Positions 29,201 to 36,746 of a stretch of 36,746 nucleotides of DNA are shown here, in pieces (positions within the stretch are counted from its first letter, which is position 1; every line of letters starts with the position of its first letter). A program made the position numbers and the translations under genes. The notes below the pieces were generated by a model. That model made no database searches and was not told the DNA's origin. It saw nothing but the letters and a program-made list of their open reading frames with translations. The stretch is from Verrucomicrobiota bacterium. GTDB taxonomy: Bacteria; Verrucomicrobiota; Verrucomicrobiia; Opitutales; Opitutaceae. The stretch is taken from positions 2,586 to 39,331 of the forward strand of contig JAPLTR010000727.1 in assembly GCA_026398065.1 (NCBI GenBank). Reading direction: 5' to 3'.

Positions 29201-29382
29201 TTGGTGCCGTCCAGCCGTACTTCGGCGTTGCCGACATATTCCTTGGCGGCCGGGTTGTAAACCCGGCCTTGGATCGACCCGGTCGCGGCGGCTTGCGCAT
29301 AAAGCCCGCTGGCGAACAGCCAGCCGAGGGCAAAGATCAAAGCCGGCCAGAAGAGCCGGGGGCGTTGCTTGGTAGTTTTCAT
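26218..29382 (-). CDS. TonB-dependent receptor 3 with N-terminal carboxypeptidase regulatory-like domain
   Basis: Start MKTTKQRPRLFWPALIFALGWLFASGLYAQ; 'TGSIQGRVYNPAAKEYVGNAEVRLDGTNQ', 'DIFGDVTDGNVGEFLKYLPGVDLDYVE', terminal 'GDNWVFGVKGQF'. Confidence 0.93.
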   Translation of the reverse strand: MKTTKQRPRLFWPALIFALGWLFASGLYAQAAATGSIQGRVYNPAAKEYVGNAEVRLDGTNQVTFTESDGSFRFENVPVGSASLTVNFTGYTPAKESFTVTAGQPAVREINLTSAEVAAKGAEVIQLAAFTVSSDREGNSKAIMAQRRNMNIGTSVSSDIFGDVTDGNVGEFLKYLPGVDLDYVESEVRGPRLGGMDSQYVGVAFDGMRSASADALRGGGAAGRATSFEGFSITAIDSIEVNRTSSPENDADSPAGSVNMKTKRAFDRKGRRFDYNYGVNFNAEEFTLRKTPGLRDHPGEKSYKWKPNYSLGYSESFFDNRFGILLSASHADSYTEQHQVTMDYNRSPTAADPRPMVMRQIDVGDGPKLIVKDSLLLTADWKVTPRLVLSLNLIYSYYEGECWNRNFTFIAANSNANVNNGRGTVGGDGLLTVVAPARTTTSTVSTVNSGGGDFVKLVYNRQYVPRFEYKVGGLVVDGAFGFSKSLNNYEGLERGLAASEGGGVAGGWTATRPHEQSWEWVIRQNSGADWNDLRNWTSTDVSTGGTRANNEGRLWITEKWTGNLNAKWVVPFLQRFPTSVKFGGKWDEETRNNRTDTPQNTWSYIGPGGNTVVQNATTKVYQNATFGNWANVGPQFVSGLPFDTGTTNILHTISVNGVEAQMPRVSRSAIADLFNAHPELFVNTVTPTNFWTANYVNTKHIVQTVNAGYTQFDTRLTSKLRLLFGVRGEQTKNAFREFDPLTRAQVLAAGYTADPVTTNNGRANTIDGLRYQYESQPMVTRRSDYLTWFPSVVAKYQILRNLEWQAGFNKSISRPNLDDLTGLWNVNEANQTVTTSNPNLLPEYHTVMQTRVAYYFGNEAPGQVSLAFIQDEGKNFTLTHTFTAAEFGVDDPDYAAYTFSSKTNDPAPQKYRNFDFNYTQTLGFLPSPYLKGLGVGVTYSRSYANQQRNYLAPHRATASLSYNYKRFSGRVGAIWIDDRIVDSLSYRFIGANTKLDISASWRLTKYASLYLQVRNPTNQKDLYYESYPNDPKRMVLRRTEEYGDNWVFGVKGQF

Positions 29383-29661
29383 GTGTAGCGGTGTTTTCGG
29401 GGGCGCAAAAGCCCGCGGAGGTCGTCCGAAAAACGGACCACCTTCGGAAGGCTCCCGCACGTAGGGTTCCCCGTGGTTGACCACCATCATAGTCCAAACC
29501 CGCTGGCGCGGCTCAGCATCGCTTGCGTGAGTGTGCGCGCGGATTGCGCGGCTCCTCGACGGCGGGCAAAGTGCGCTCGCGGCCCACTCCCGCACCAACC
29601 GGTCTGAGCCCGCCGCTCACGCGTCGCGATGGGTGCGCCCGGCGGTGGACGCGCCGCCGCC

Positions 29662-32600
29662 TCAGAACTGCCCTCTCAGGCCGAGGACCCAGTTGGCCCC
29701 GTATTTCTGCATTTCACGCAGGTAGCGGTTCTGGCCCTCGACCGAGCCGGTGGGCGACTCATACCAGAGCACGGGCATGCTGGTGATGTTGCGGCCCTGG
29801 ATGTAGGTGGTGAGCCGGCTGTTCAGCTTCCAGTTCAGGGAGAGGTCAAACTGCGTGAGCTGACTCGCGAAACGGCCATAGACCCCGGTGTCGCTGGGGG
29901 TGTCGGGGCGCCAGACCATGCCGAGGGAACCGCTGAATTTCTTGTAGCTGTAGCTAAGGCGGGAGGAAACGCGATGCGGGGAAAGGCCGCCGCGGCGCTC
30001 GCTGGCATAGGCGCGGGTGTAGGCGACGTTGTAGCCGATGCCACGGAGCACTTCGTAGGGGAGGAAACCGAGCGTCTGGTTGTAGGACCACTCCATGGTG
30101 CGGAATTTGCGCATGTTCGCGCTGTTGCGGGTGGCCCGGAAGGTGTAGCCGGAGAAATCGGGGTCATCCACCCCGAACTCGGCGGCCGAATAATCGAACG
30201 TCTCGCGCAGATTGGTGATCTCGGTCTGCGAAAGGTCGACGGTGAGCTGTCCCGGGGAGCGGCCGCTGAAATAATACGCCAGCCGGGCCTGGTATTTCTT
30301 GGTGAACTCCGGCAGCAGCGCGGGGTTGGGCGCGGAGACGCGGGAGTTGACCTCGTCGACGACCCACAGGCCGGTGAGGTTGTCGATGGGCGGGCGGGAG
30401 ATGCCCTTGTTGAAGCCGGTGTGAAACTCGAAATTGCGCAGGATATTGTATTTCGCGGTCACGGACGGAAACCAGTTGCGGTAGGAGGAGTGCCGCGTGA
30501 TCCGCGGCTGGCTCTCGAACTGATAACGCAGGCCCTCCAGCGTCTGTGCCCGCCCGCCATTGGTATTGGCGGCATAAACGGCGTAGCCGGCGGCGAGCAC
30601 CTGGGCGCGCAGGAGGGGATCGAACTCGCGGACAGCATTCTCGGTTTCCTCCAGGCGCACGCCGAAGCGAACCTGCAGCTTGGAGGTCGGGCGGGCGTCG
30701 AACTGCGTGTAGCCGGCCTTGACCGTCTGCCGGAAGAAGCGGGGGCTGGCGTAGTAGTCGGTGTAGTAGTTCTCGGGCGTGGCCGTATTGACGAATTGTT
30801 CGGGATGCGCGTGAAACAGGTCGGCCACGGCATAGCGGTTGACGCGCGGCGGCATGCCCTGCTCCCCATTGATATTGTAAACCGTGAGGGCGTTGGTCGT
30901 GCCCATGTCAAAGGCGTGGGGGGAGACAAACTGGGGTCCGACGTTGGCCCAGTTGCCGTAGGTCACGTTCTCGATGGCACCGGTGGTGGGGTTGACCCGC
31001 ACGGTGTTGCCGTTCGGCCCGATATAGGACCAGATCTGGGTGTTGTTGTAGCCCCGGTTGTCGCGGTTCTCCTCATTCCACTTCCCGCCGAACTTCAGGG
31101 ACACCGGAAATTTCCGGATCGGGAGAACCCACTTGGCATTGAGCTGGCCGCTCCAGATTTCAGTCACCCAGAGGTTGGTGCTGTTGTCGGCCCGGGTACC
31201 GCCATTGCGAGCATTGTTGTTGGTGAAGCTGTGAAGGTCGAACCAGTCAGGGCCGGAGGTCTGGCGGATGGTCCACTCCCACGACTCGGCATGCGGACGG
31301 GTCGCCGTCCAACTGCTGGCGACACCGCCGCCCTCGGAACTGATGAACGCGCGTTCGAGGGCTTCGTAGTTGTTGACCGAGCGCGAAAAGCTGGCCGCGC
31401 CATCGACCAGCCAGCTGTCGACCTTGTATTCAAACCGGGGTGCGAAAGTGCGGGTGTAGGTGAGCTTCGAGGCCGAGCCATCGCCGTTGTTCACGGTGGC
31501 GACGTTGTTGGTCTTGCTGGTCGCGGTGCTGCCGCTCGAGACGCGCGTGGCGACCACGTTCAGCAGACCGTCGCCGCCGACGCTGGCGCGGCCGTTCGCG
31601 ACGGTCGCGTTGGAGTTGTCGTTGGACGCAACCCAGGTGAAGCTGCGGTTCCAAAACTCCCCCTCGGTGTAGGTGTACATGGCGTTGAAGGACAGCACGA
31701 GCCGGGGGGTCGCCTTGAAGTCGGCGGTGAGCAGCAGGGAGTCCTTCAGGATGAACTTCGGGCCGTCCTTGAAGAAGAGCTGGCGAACCACCAGGGGACG
31801 CGGGTCGTTCGCATTGGGTGTGCGCTGGTAGTCCGCACGGGAAATGTACTGCTCGGTGTACGATTCGGCGTGGCTGGCGCTCAAGAGAATGCCCAGCCGC
31901 TGGCCCATGAATGCCTCGGCGTAGTTCAATTCATAGTTCGGCTTGACCTTGGATTCCTTCTTGTCCGTCGGGCCGTAGGTCTTGCTGAGGGTGAACTCCT
32001 CGTCGTTGAAGTTAAGACTGGTGTTGAAGCCGTAGTGGCGGCCCTTCCGGTCGAAGGCGCGCTTGGTCTTCATGTTGATCGTGCCGGCGGGGGAATCGGC
32101 GTCGGATTCGGGGCTGGTGGTGCGGCTGACTTCGATTGACTCGATGGCGGTGATGGAAAACCCCTCGAAACTGGTCGCGCGGGAGGCGTCGCCCCCACCG
32201 CGGTTGGCGTCGGCACTGGCCGTGCGCAGGCCGTCGAAGGAGACGCCGACATACTGACCCTCCATGCCGCCGAGCCGCGGGCCGCGGGCCTCGGACTCGA
32301 CATAGTCGATGTCGACCCCCGGGAGGTATTTGAGGAATTCGCCCACATTCCCGTCGGTGACGTCGCCGAAGATGTCGGACGAGACCGAGGTGGAGATGTT
32401 CATGTTGCGCCGCTGATCCATGATGGCTTTGGAGTTGCCCTCGCGCTCGGAGGACACGGTGAACGCGGCGAGTTGGACCACGCCGTCGGAGGACTTGGTC
32501 GGCGTGAGCGCGGCGGAGCTGATGAGGTTGATCTCGCGCACGCTGGGCTGACCGGCGGTGACGGTGAAGGACTCCTTCACCGTGTTGTAGCCGGTGTAGG

Positions 32601-32862
32601 TGACCGTGATGGCGGCGGTGCCGGCCGGGACGTTGGCAAATTGAAACGAGCCGTCATTCTCGGTGTAGGTCACCTGATTGGTGGCATCGAGACGCACCTC
32701 GGCGTTGCGGACGTATTCCTGGCTGGCGGGGTTGTAGACCCGGCCCTGGATCGTGCCCGTGGCCGCGGGCTGGGAGAAAAGTCCGGCGGTCGTGAGCAAC
32801 CAGCCGAGGACGACGACAAAGATCGACGCGATTCGCCGATGGTTTCCTAGGGTGTTTTTCAT
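29662..32862 (-). CDS. TonB-dependent receptor 4 with N-terminal carboxypeptidase regulatory-like domain
   Basis: Start MKNTLGNHRRIASIFVVVLGWLLTTAGLFSQ; 'TGTIQGRVYNPASQEYVRNAEVRLDATNQ', 'DIFGDVTDGNVGEFLKYLPGVDIDYVE', terminal 'GANWVLGLRGQF'. Confidence 0.93.
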   Translation of the reverse strand: MKNTLGNHRRIASIFVVVLGWLLTTAGLFSQPAATGTIQGRVYNPASQEYVRNAEVRLDATNQVTYTENDGSFQFANVPAGTAAITVTYTGYNTVKESFTVTAGQPSVREINLISSAALTPTKSSDGVVQLAAFTVSSEREGNSKAIMDQRRNMNISTSVSSDIFGDVTDGNVGEFLKYLPGVDIDYVESEARGPRLGGMEGQYVGVSFDGLRTASADANRGGGDASRATSFEGFSITAIESIEVSRTTSPESDADSPAGTINMKTKRAFDRKGRHYGFNTSLNFNDEEFTLSKTYGPTDKKESKVKPNYELNYAEAFMGQRLGILLSASHAESYTEQYISRADYQRTPNANDPRPLVVRQLFFKDGPKFILKDSLLLTADFKATPRLVLSFNAMYTYTEGEFWNRSFTWVASNDNSNATVANGRASVGGDGLLNVVATRVSSGSTATSKTNNVATVNNGDGSASKLTYTRTFAPRFEYKVDSWLVDGAASFSRSVNNYEALERAFISSEGGGVASSWTATRPHAESWEWTIRQTSGPDWFDLHSFTNNNARNGGTRADNSTNLWVTEIWSGQLNAKWVLPIRKFPVSLKFGGKWNEENRDNRGYNNTQIWSYIGPNGNTVRVNPTTGAIENVTYGNWANVGPQFVSPHAFDMGTTNALTVYNINGEQGMPPRVNRYAVADLFHAHPEQFVNTATPENYYTDYYASPRFFRQTVKAGYTQFDARPTSKLQVRFGVRLEETENAVREFDPLLRAQVLAAGYAVYAANTNGGRAQTLEGLRYQFESQPRITRHSSYRNWFPSVTAKYNILRNFEFHTGFNKGISRPPIDNLTGLWVVDEVNSRVSAPNPALLPEFTKKYQARLAYYFSGRSPGQLTVDLSQTEITNLRETFDYSAAEFGVDDPDFSGYTFRATRNSANMRKFRTMEWSYNQTLGFLPYEVLRGIGYNVAYTRAYASERRGGLSPHRVSSRLSYSYKKFSGSLGMVWRPDTPSDTGVYGRFASQLTQFDLSLNWKLNSRLTTYIQGRNITSMPVLWYESPTGSVEGQNRYLREMQKYGANWVLGLRGQF

Positions 32863-33082
32863 GGGGGTAGTTGGCTTGAGCTGGTCAGGGAACGAGCACT
32901 AGACCGGGAAGCGGACGACGGAGGGGTTCCGTCGCAGGGATTTCTTCCCGGGGCAGGTGAACTGATTTTAGGGCCATCCGCGGCCTGAAGCTCGCCATCG
33001 GTTGTCCGAAAGTGTGCGTGCATTGCACCATGCTTGCCTGCCACGCCGCCCCGCGACACGTCTATGCGGTCCGTCGCCATCC

Positions 33083-35560
33083 ATGAAACTAAAATCCCCC
33101 GCCCCCGTTGCGTTTCTCGCGAGCCTTTGCGTCTTTCAATTCGCGCTCGCCGCCGCCCCCGCCCCGCAGCCGCTGCTCCTCTGGTACGCGCAACCTGCGC
33201 GCCTGTGGACCGAGGCGCTTCCGCTCGGCAACGGCCGTCTCGGTGCGATGGTCTTCGGCGGAACCGCCGAGGAAAAACTGTCGCTCAACGAGGACACCGT
33301 CTATGCCGGCGGGCCGCATCACAACAACATGCCCGAGGCCCGCGACGGCATCGCCGAGGCCCGCCGCCTCGTGCTCGCCGGTGACTACGCCGGCGCCGCC
33401 CGCGTCGCCGATACCAAGGTCCTCCCCGGCAAGACCCGGCCCAACGGCATGCCCTACCAGCCGGTCGGCGACCTGCTCCTGAAATTCCCCGGCCATGACG
33501 GCGCCACCCACTACCGCCGCGACCTCAGCCTCGACGAGGCGGTCGCGCATGTGAGCTACGAGGTCGGCGGCGTCCGCTACACGAGGGAACTGTTCGCCTC
33601 GCTCGCCGACAACGTCATCGTCGTCCACCTCACCACGAGCAAAGCGGGGGCACTGACCTTCGCGACCGAATGGACCACGCCGCACGCGAAATCCGCCACG
33701 CGCAACGATCCAGCAAACACCCTCGTCCTCGCCGGCACCACCAGCGACCACGAGAGCATCCCCGGTCAGGTGAAGTTCGAGGCCCACCTCCGTCCGCTCG
33801 CCCCCTCCCGCGCCGATGACACCGAGACCACCCTCCTCGTCGCCATCGCCACCAACGTCGTCAACTACCACGACATTTCCGCCGATCCCGCCGCCCGCGC
33901 CCGCGCCGCGCTCGATGCCGCCGGCAAGAAAGACTACGGCACCCTCCGCGCCGCGCACGTCGCCGCGTACAAAAAGCAGTTTGACCGCGTCCGTCTCGAC
34001 CTGGGCGTCTCCGCCCCCGAGGTGCTCGCAAAGACCACCGACGAACGCGTGCGCGATTTCGCCCGGAGCCGCGACCCGCACCTCGCCGCCCTCTACTTTC
34101 AGTTCGGTCGTTACCTCCTGATCAGTTCGTCCCAGCCCGGCACCCAGCCCGCCAACCTCCAGGGCATCTGGAACGACAAGCTGCTCCCTTCGTGGGACAG
34201 CAAGTACACCGTGAACATCAATACCGAGATGAACTACTGGCCGGCCGAGACCACCAATCTCGCCGAGCTCCACGAGCCGCTCATCGCGATGGCTCGCGAT
34301 CTCAGTGTCACCGGCGCGCTCACGGCGAAATCCCTCTATGGCGCGGGTGGCTGGGTCCTCCACCACAACACCGACCTCTGGCGCATCGCGGGTCCGGTGG
34401 ACGGCGCCGGCCCGGGCATGTGGCCCACGGGCGGCGGCTGGTTCGCGCAGCACCTCTGGAACCGCTATCTTTTCTCCGGCGACGAAAACTACCTCCGCGA
34501 CATCTATCCCGTGCTCAAGGGCGCCGCGCAGTTCTTTCTGGATACGCTCGTGGAGGAGCCGACCCATCATTGGCTCGGCCTCGCTCCTTCCGTCTCGCCC
34601 GAAAACACCCCGAACGCCCGGCCCAACAACGGCGGCTCGCGTTTCGATTTTGGCGTCACGATGGACAACGAGATTCTCTTCGAGACGTTCACCAACGTCG
34701 CCCGCGCCGCGGCCACGCTGGGCCTCGATCCTGAGTTCCAAAAGCAGCTCCTCGCCGCCCGCGACCGCCTGCCTCCGCTCCAGATCGGCCGCCACAACCA
34801 GCTTCAGGAATGGCTCGGCGACTGGGACAACCCCAAGGACAACCACCGCCACATCTCGCACCTCTACGCGTTGCACCCCGGCAACGAGATCTCCCCGCGC
34901 CGCACGCCCGCGCTCTTCGCCGCCGCACGCCAGTCGCTGGAATATCGCGGCGACGTTTCCACCGGCTGGTCGATGGGCTGGAAGGTGAACTGCTGGGCCC
35001 GTTTCCTCGACGGCAACCGCGCCTACAAGCTCCTCACCGACCAACTCAAACTCGTCGGCGAACCCGGCGTGAACACCAGGGGCGGCGGCACCTACGCCAA
35101 CCTCTTCGACGCCCACCCACCCTTCCAGATCGACGGTAACTTCGGGTGCACCGCGGGTCTCGCCGAGCTCTTCGTGCAAAGCCACGACGGCGCCCTCGAC
35201 CTCCTCCCTGCCCTGCCCGACGTCTGGCCGGAGGGCAGAGTCTCCGGGCTGCGCGCGCGCGGGGGGGTGGAGGTCGCCTCGCTCGCGTGGGCCGCCGGAA
35301 AGATCACCGAGGCGCGCATCGCGTCGCGTCTGGGCGGCACCCTCCGCGTGCGCTCGCGGGTGGCGCTCGTTCGCGCTGATGGCACCGCCCTTCCGGTCGC
35401 GAAGGGCGAGAACCCCAATTTATTCTACTTCACGCCGCCGGTTCCGCCGCAGTTGGTCTCCGCCGAAGCGAAGCCCGTCGACTACACCGCGCCGAGAGAA
35501 TACGCCTACGACGTCGTCACCCGCGCAGGCGAAACGATCATCCTCCACGCTGCTCCCTGA
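33083..35560 (+). CDS. Secreted GH95 family glycosidase (alpha-L-fucosidase-like)
   Basis: Signal peptide [23 protein letters not shown]; '[28 protein letters not shown]', '[23 protein letters not shown]', '[27 protein letters not shown]', '[22 protein letters not shown]'. Confidence 0.92.
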   Translation: MKLKSPAPVAFLASLCVFQFALAAAPAPQPLLLWYAQPARLWTEALPLGNGRLGAMVFGGTAEEKLSLNEDTVYAGGPHHNNMPEARDGIAEARRLVLAGDYAGAARVADTKVLPGKTRPNGMPYQPVGDLLLKFPGHDGATHYRRDLSLDEAVAHVSYEVGGVRYTRELFASLADNVIVVHLTTSKAGALTFATEWTTPHAKSATRNDPANTLVLAGTTSDHESIPGQVKFEAHLRPLAPSRADDTETTLLVAIATNVVNYHDISADPAARARAALDAAGKKDYGTLRAAHVAAYKKQFDRVRLDLGVSAPEVLAKTTDERVRDFARSRDPHLAALYFQFGRYLLISSSQPGTQPANLQGIWNDKLLPSWDSKYTVNINTEMNYWPAETTNLAELHEPLIAMARDLSVTGALTAKSLYGAGGWVLHHNTDLWRIAGPVDGAGPGMWPTGGGWFAQHLWNRYLFSGDENYLRDIYPVLKGAAQFFLDTLVEEPTHHWLGLAPSVSPENTPNARPNNGGSRFDFGVTMDNEILFETFTNVARAAATLGLDPEFQKQLLAARDRLPPLQIGRHNQLQEWLGDWDNPKDNHRHISHLYALHPGNEISPRRTPALFAAARQSLEYRGDVSTGWSMGWKVNCWARFLDGNRAYKLLTDQLKLVGEPGVNTRGGGTYANLFDAHPPFQIDGNFGCTAGLAELFVQSHDGALDLLPALPDVWPEGRVSGLRARGGVEVASLAWAAGKITEARIASRLGGTLRVRSRVALVRADGTALPVAKGENPNLFYFTPPVPPQLVSAEAKPVDYTAPREYAYDVVTRAGETIILHAAP

Positions 35561-35566
35561 TCTCAC

Positions 35567-35830
35567 GTGCGTTTCAATCTCTTCAAGCTCCTCGGCATCG
35601 GGTTTCTCCTGCTCACGCTCTTCATTGCGTGGCGCACGCGCCGTGACATCGCGAGCGAGGAGACCCAGTGGGGCCGCGCGCTCTTCAACAAATCAGCGCC
35701 TCTCCGGCGCTCCGAGTCTCCGCTGCGCTACTGGCTCGCCACCGCGCTCAACGTCGCGGTCGTGCTCCTCTTCGCGCTCGCCGCCGTGCTGATCCTTCGT
35801 GTCGGGATCCTGCGTCTCGCCGGGCGCTGA
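35567..35830 (+). CDS. Small two-TM membrane protein, unknown function
   Basis: GTG start at 35567, 6 bp after the GH95 stop; two hydrophobic segments (LGIGFLLLTLFIAW; LNVAVVLLFALAAVLIL). Confidence 0.6.
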   Translation: MRFNLFKLLGIGFLLLTLFIAWRTRRDIASEETQWGRALFNKSAPLRRSESPLRYWLATALNVAVVLLFALAAVLILRVGILRLAGR

Positions 35831-35849
35831 CGGCACCGGCCCGACGGCG

Positions 35850-36317
35850 TCAGCCGCCCTTCGCCGCCGGAGCGGACGCCCATACGACCAGCCAGCCGCT
35901 CTTGTCGTCCACATAGACGACCGACGAGGCGTCGCCGGGCACCTCGACGAATTCCGCGCGCGCCACGCTCTGCGACACAAGGTCGTCGTCCGACGGCGCC
36001 CAGGCCAAAATCACCGCCAGCGTGGCCGCGGCGCCGAGGGGCAACGCCCATTTGACGGGCCCCCACCAGGCGCGCGTGGCCTCCGGCCGCGCGGCGCGGA
36101 TCTCGCGGTGGATGTCCTGCCAGGCGCGCTCCTCGTCCGGCACCGGCACCCGCGCCGCGGCGCTCCGCAGGCGGTTGCCCGCCTCACCCAGTGCCGCCTG
36201 AAACTGCCGGCACTCTGCACAACCGGCCACGTGGGCGGCGAGACCGGCGCGCTCGGGGGCGGCGAGCGCGCCGTCTCGTTCGGCGGACAGCAGACGTTGG
36301 GCGGTGCGGCAGTTCAC
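35850..36317 (-). CDS. zf-HC2 anti-sigma-factor-like protein
   Basis: GTG start; 'MNCRTAQRLLS...HVAGCAECRQF' (zinc-finger HxxxCxxC), single TM 'WALPLGAAATLAVILAWA'. Confidence 0.75.
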   Translation of the reverse strand: MNCRTAQRLLSAERDGALAAPERAGLAAHVAGCAECRQFQAALGEAGNRLRSAAARVPVPDEERAWQDIHREIRAARPEATRAWWGPVKWALPLGAAATLAVILAWAPSDDDLVSQSVARAEFVEVPGDASSVVYVDDKSGWLVVWASAPAAKGG

Positions 36318-36350
36318 GTTGAAAACTCGGGCAGGTTACCGGATCGGGGC

Positions 36351-36746
36351 TTAACCGCGGCCGTAGGCGTAGCCGCCACGGGGACCCGCATCGGCGACCC
36401 ACACGCGATCGGTCCGATAGGTGAAGTAGCCGGGCCGCAGCGACCGCACTTCGCAACCGCGGCGATCACGGGTCACGATCCACTCGGCGGGCACCCAGAC
36501 CTTGACCGCGATTTCCTTCCAGTAGCCGCGCGGCGCCGGAGGAGGACAATCGCGATAGTCCGGCGCCCGGCGCACCTCGTAACCATAACCGTACACCGGC
36601 GCGACCGGCACCGGGGCGTAATGCGGGGCCACGATCACCGGACCGGGCCGGCCGCCGATGCCGATGTTGAGGTGGATGTCGGTCCCGGCACTCGCGGTAT
36701 TCGCAAGGCCGGCGAAGCCGCTCACGGCGGCGAAAACAGAGGCGAG
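36351..36746 (-). CDS. Secreted protein of unknown function, truncated at the window edge
   Basis: Reading frame continues open to position 36746 (LASVFAAVSGFAGLANTASA signal-peptide-like); Pro/Tyr/Gly-rich, conserved-looking 'YWKEIAVKVWVPAEWIVTRDRRGCEVRSLRPGYFTYRTDRVWV'. Confidence 0.6.
   Translation of the reverse strand, partial: LASVFAAVSGFAGLANTASAGTDIHLNIGIGGRPGPVIVAPHYAPVPVAPVYGYGYEVRRAPDYRDCPPPAPRGYWKEIAVKVWVPAEWIVTRDRRGCEVRSLRPGYFTYRTDRVWVADAGPRGGYAYGRG

Noticed and set aside
33089-35185. 698-aa minus-strand ORF opposite the GH95 gene
   Set aside because: Antisense shadow of a well-supported GH95 gene; no domain signature.

Overview
High-GC accessory-type region, probably from a Verrucomicrobia/Opitutaceae-like bacterium (inference from the VPDxx-CTERM signal and the TonB-receptor style; not proven). 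The window carries about 19 real genes. In order: a nidogen-like VPDST-CTERM protein; a degenerate hybrid histidine kinase; a sulfite dehydrogenase pair (SorA/SorB-like); an S9 peptidase; a three-gene sugar-oxidation-like set (zinc alcohol dehydrogenase, SDR, amidohydrolase-2/lactonase); an O-methyltransferase-like protein; a Cys-type sulfatase divergent from a GH2 glycosidase; a beta-propeller protein; a TMTC-like membrane TPR protein; four tandem paralogous TonB-dependent receptors with N-terminal carboxypeptidase-regulatory-like domains; a divergent GH95 alpha-L-fucosidase-like enzyme; a small membrane protein; a zf-HC2 anti-sigma-like protein; and a truncated secreted protein. No tRNA, rRNA, CRISPR array or transposase was recognised. 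The best second looks are the histidine kinase lacking its phospho-acceptor His and its G1/G2 boxes, the four-receptor array with matching upstream elements about 147-151 bp before each ATG and three near-identical terminators, a REP-like palindrome inside the TPR coding sequence, a GH2 with a WEGGNQ motif where GNE is expected, and operator-like palindromes in the receptor promoters. Many very long ORFs in the track are antisense/out-of-frame shadows caused by GC-rich codon usage.
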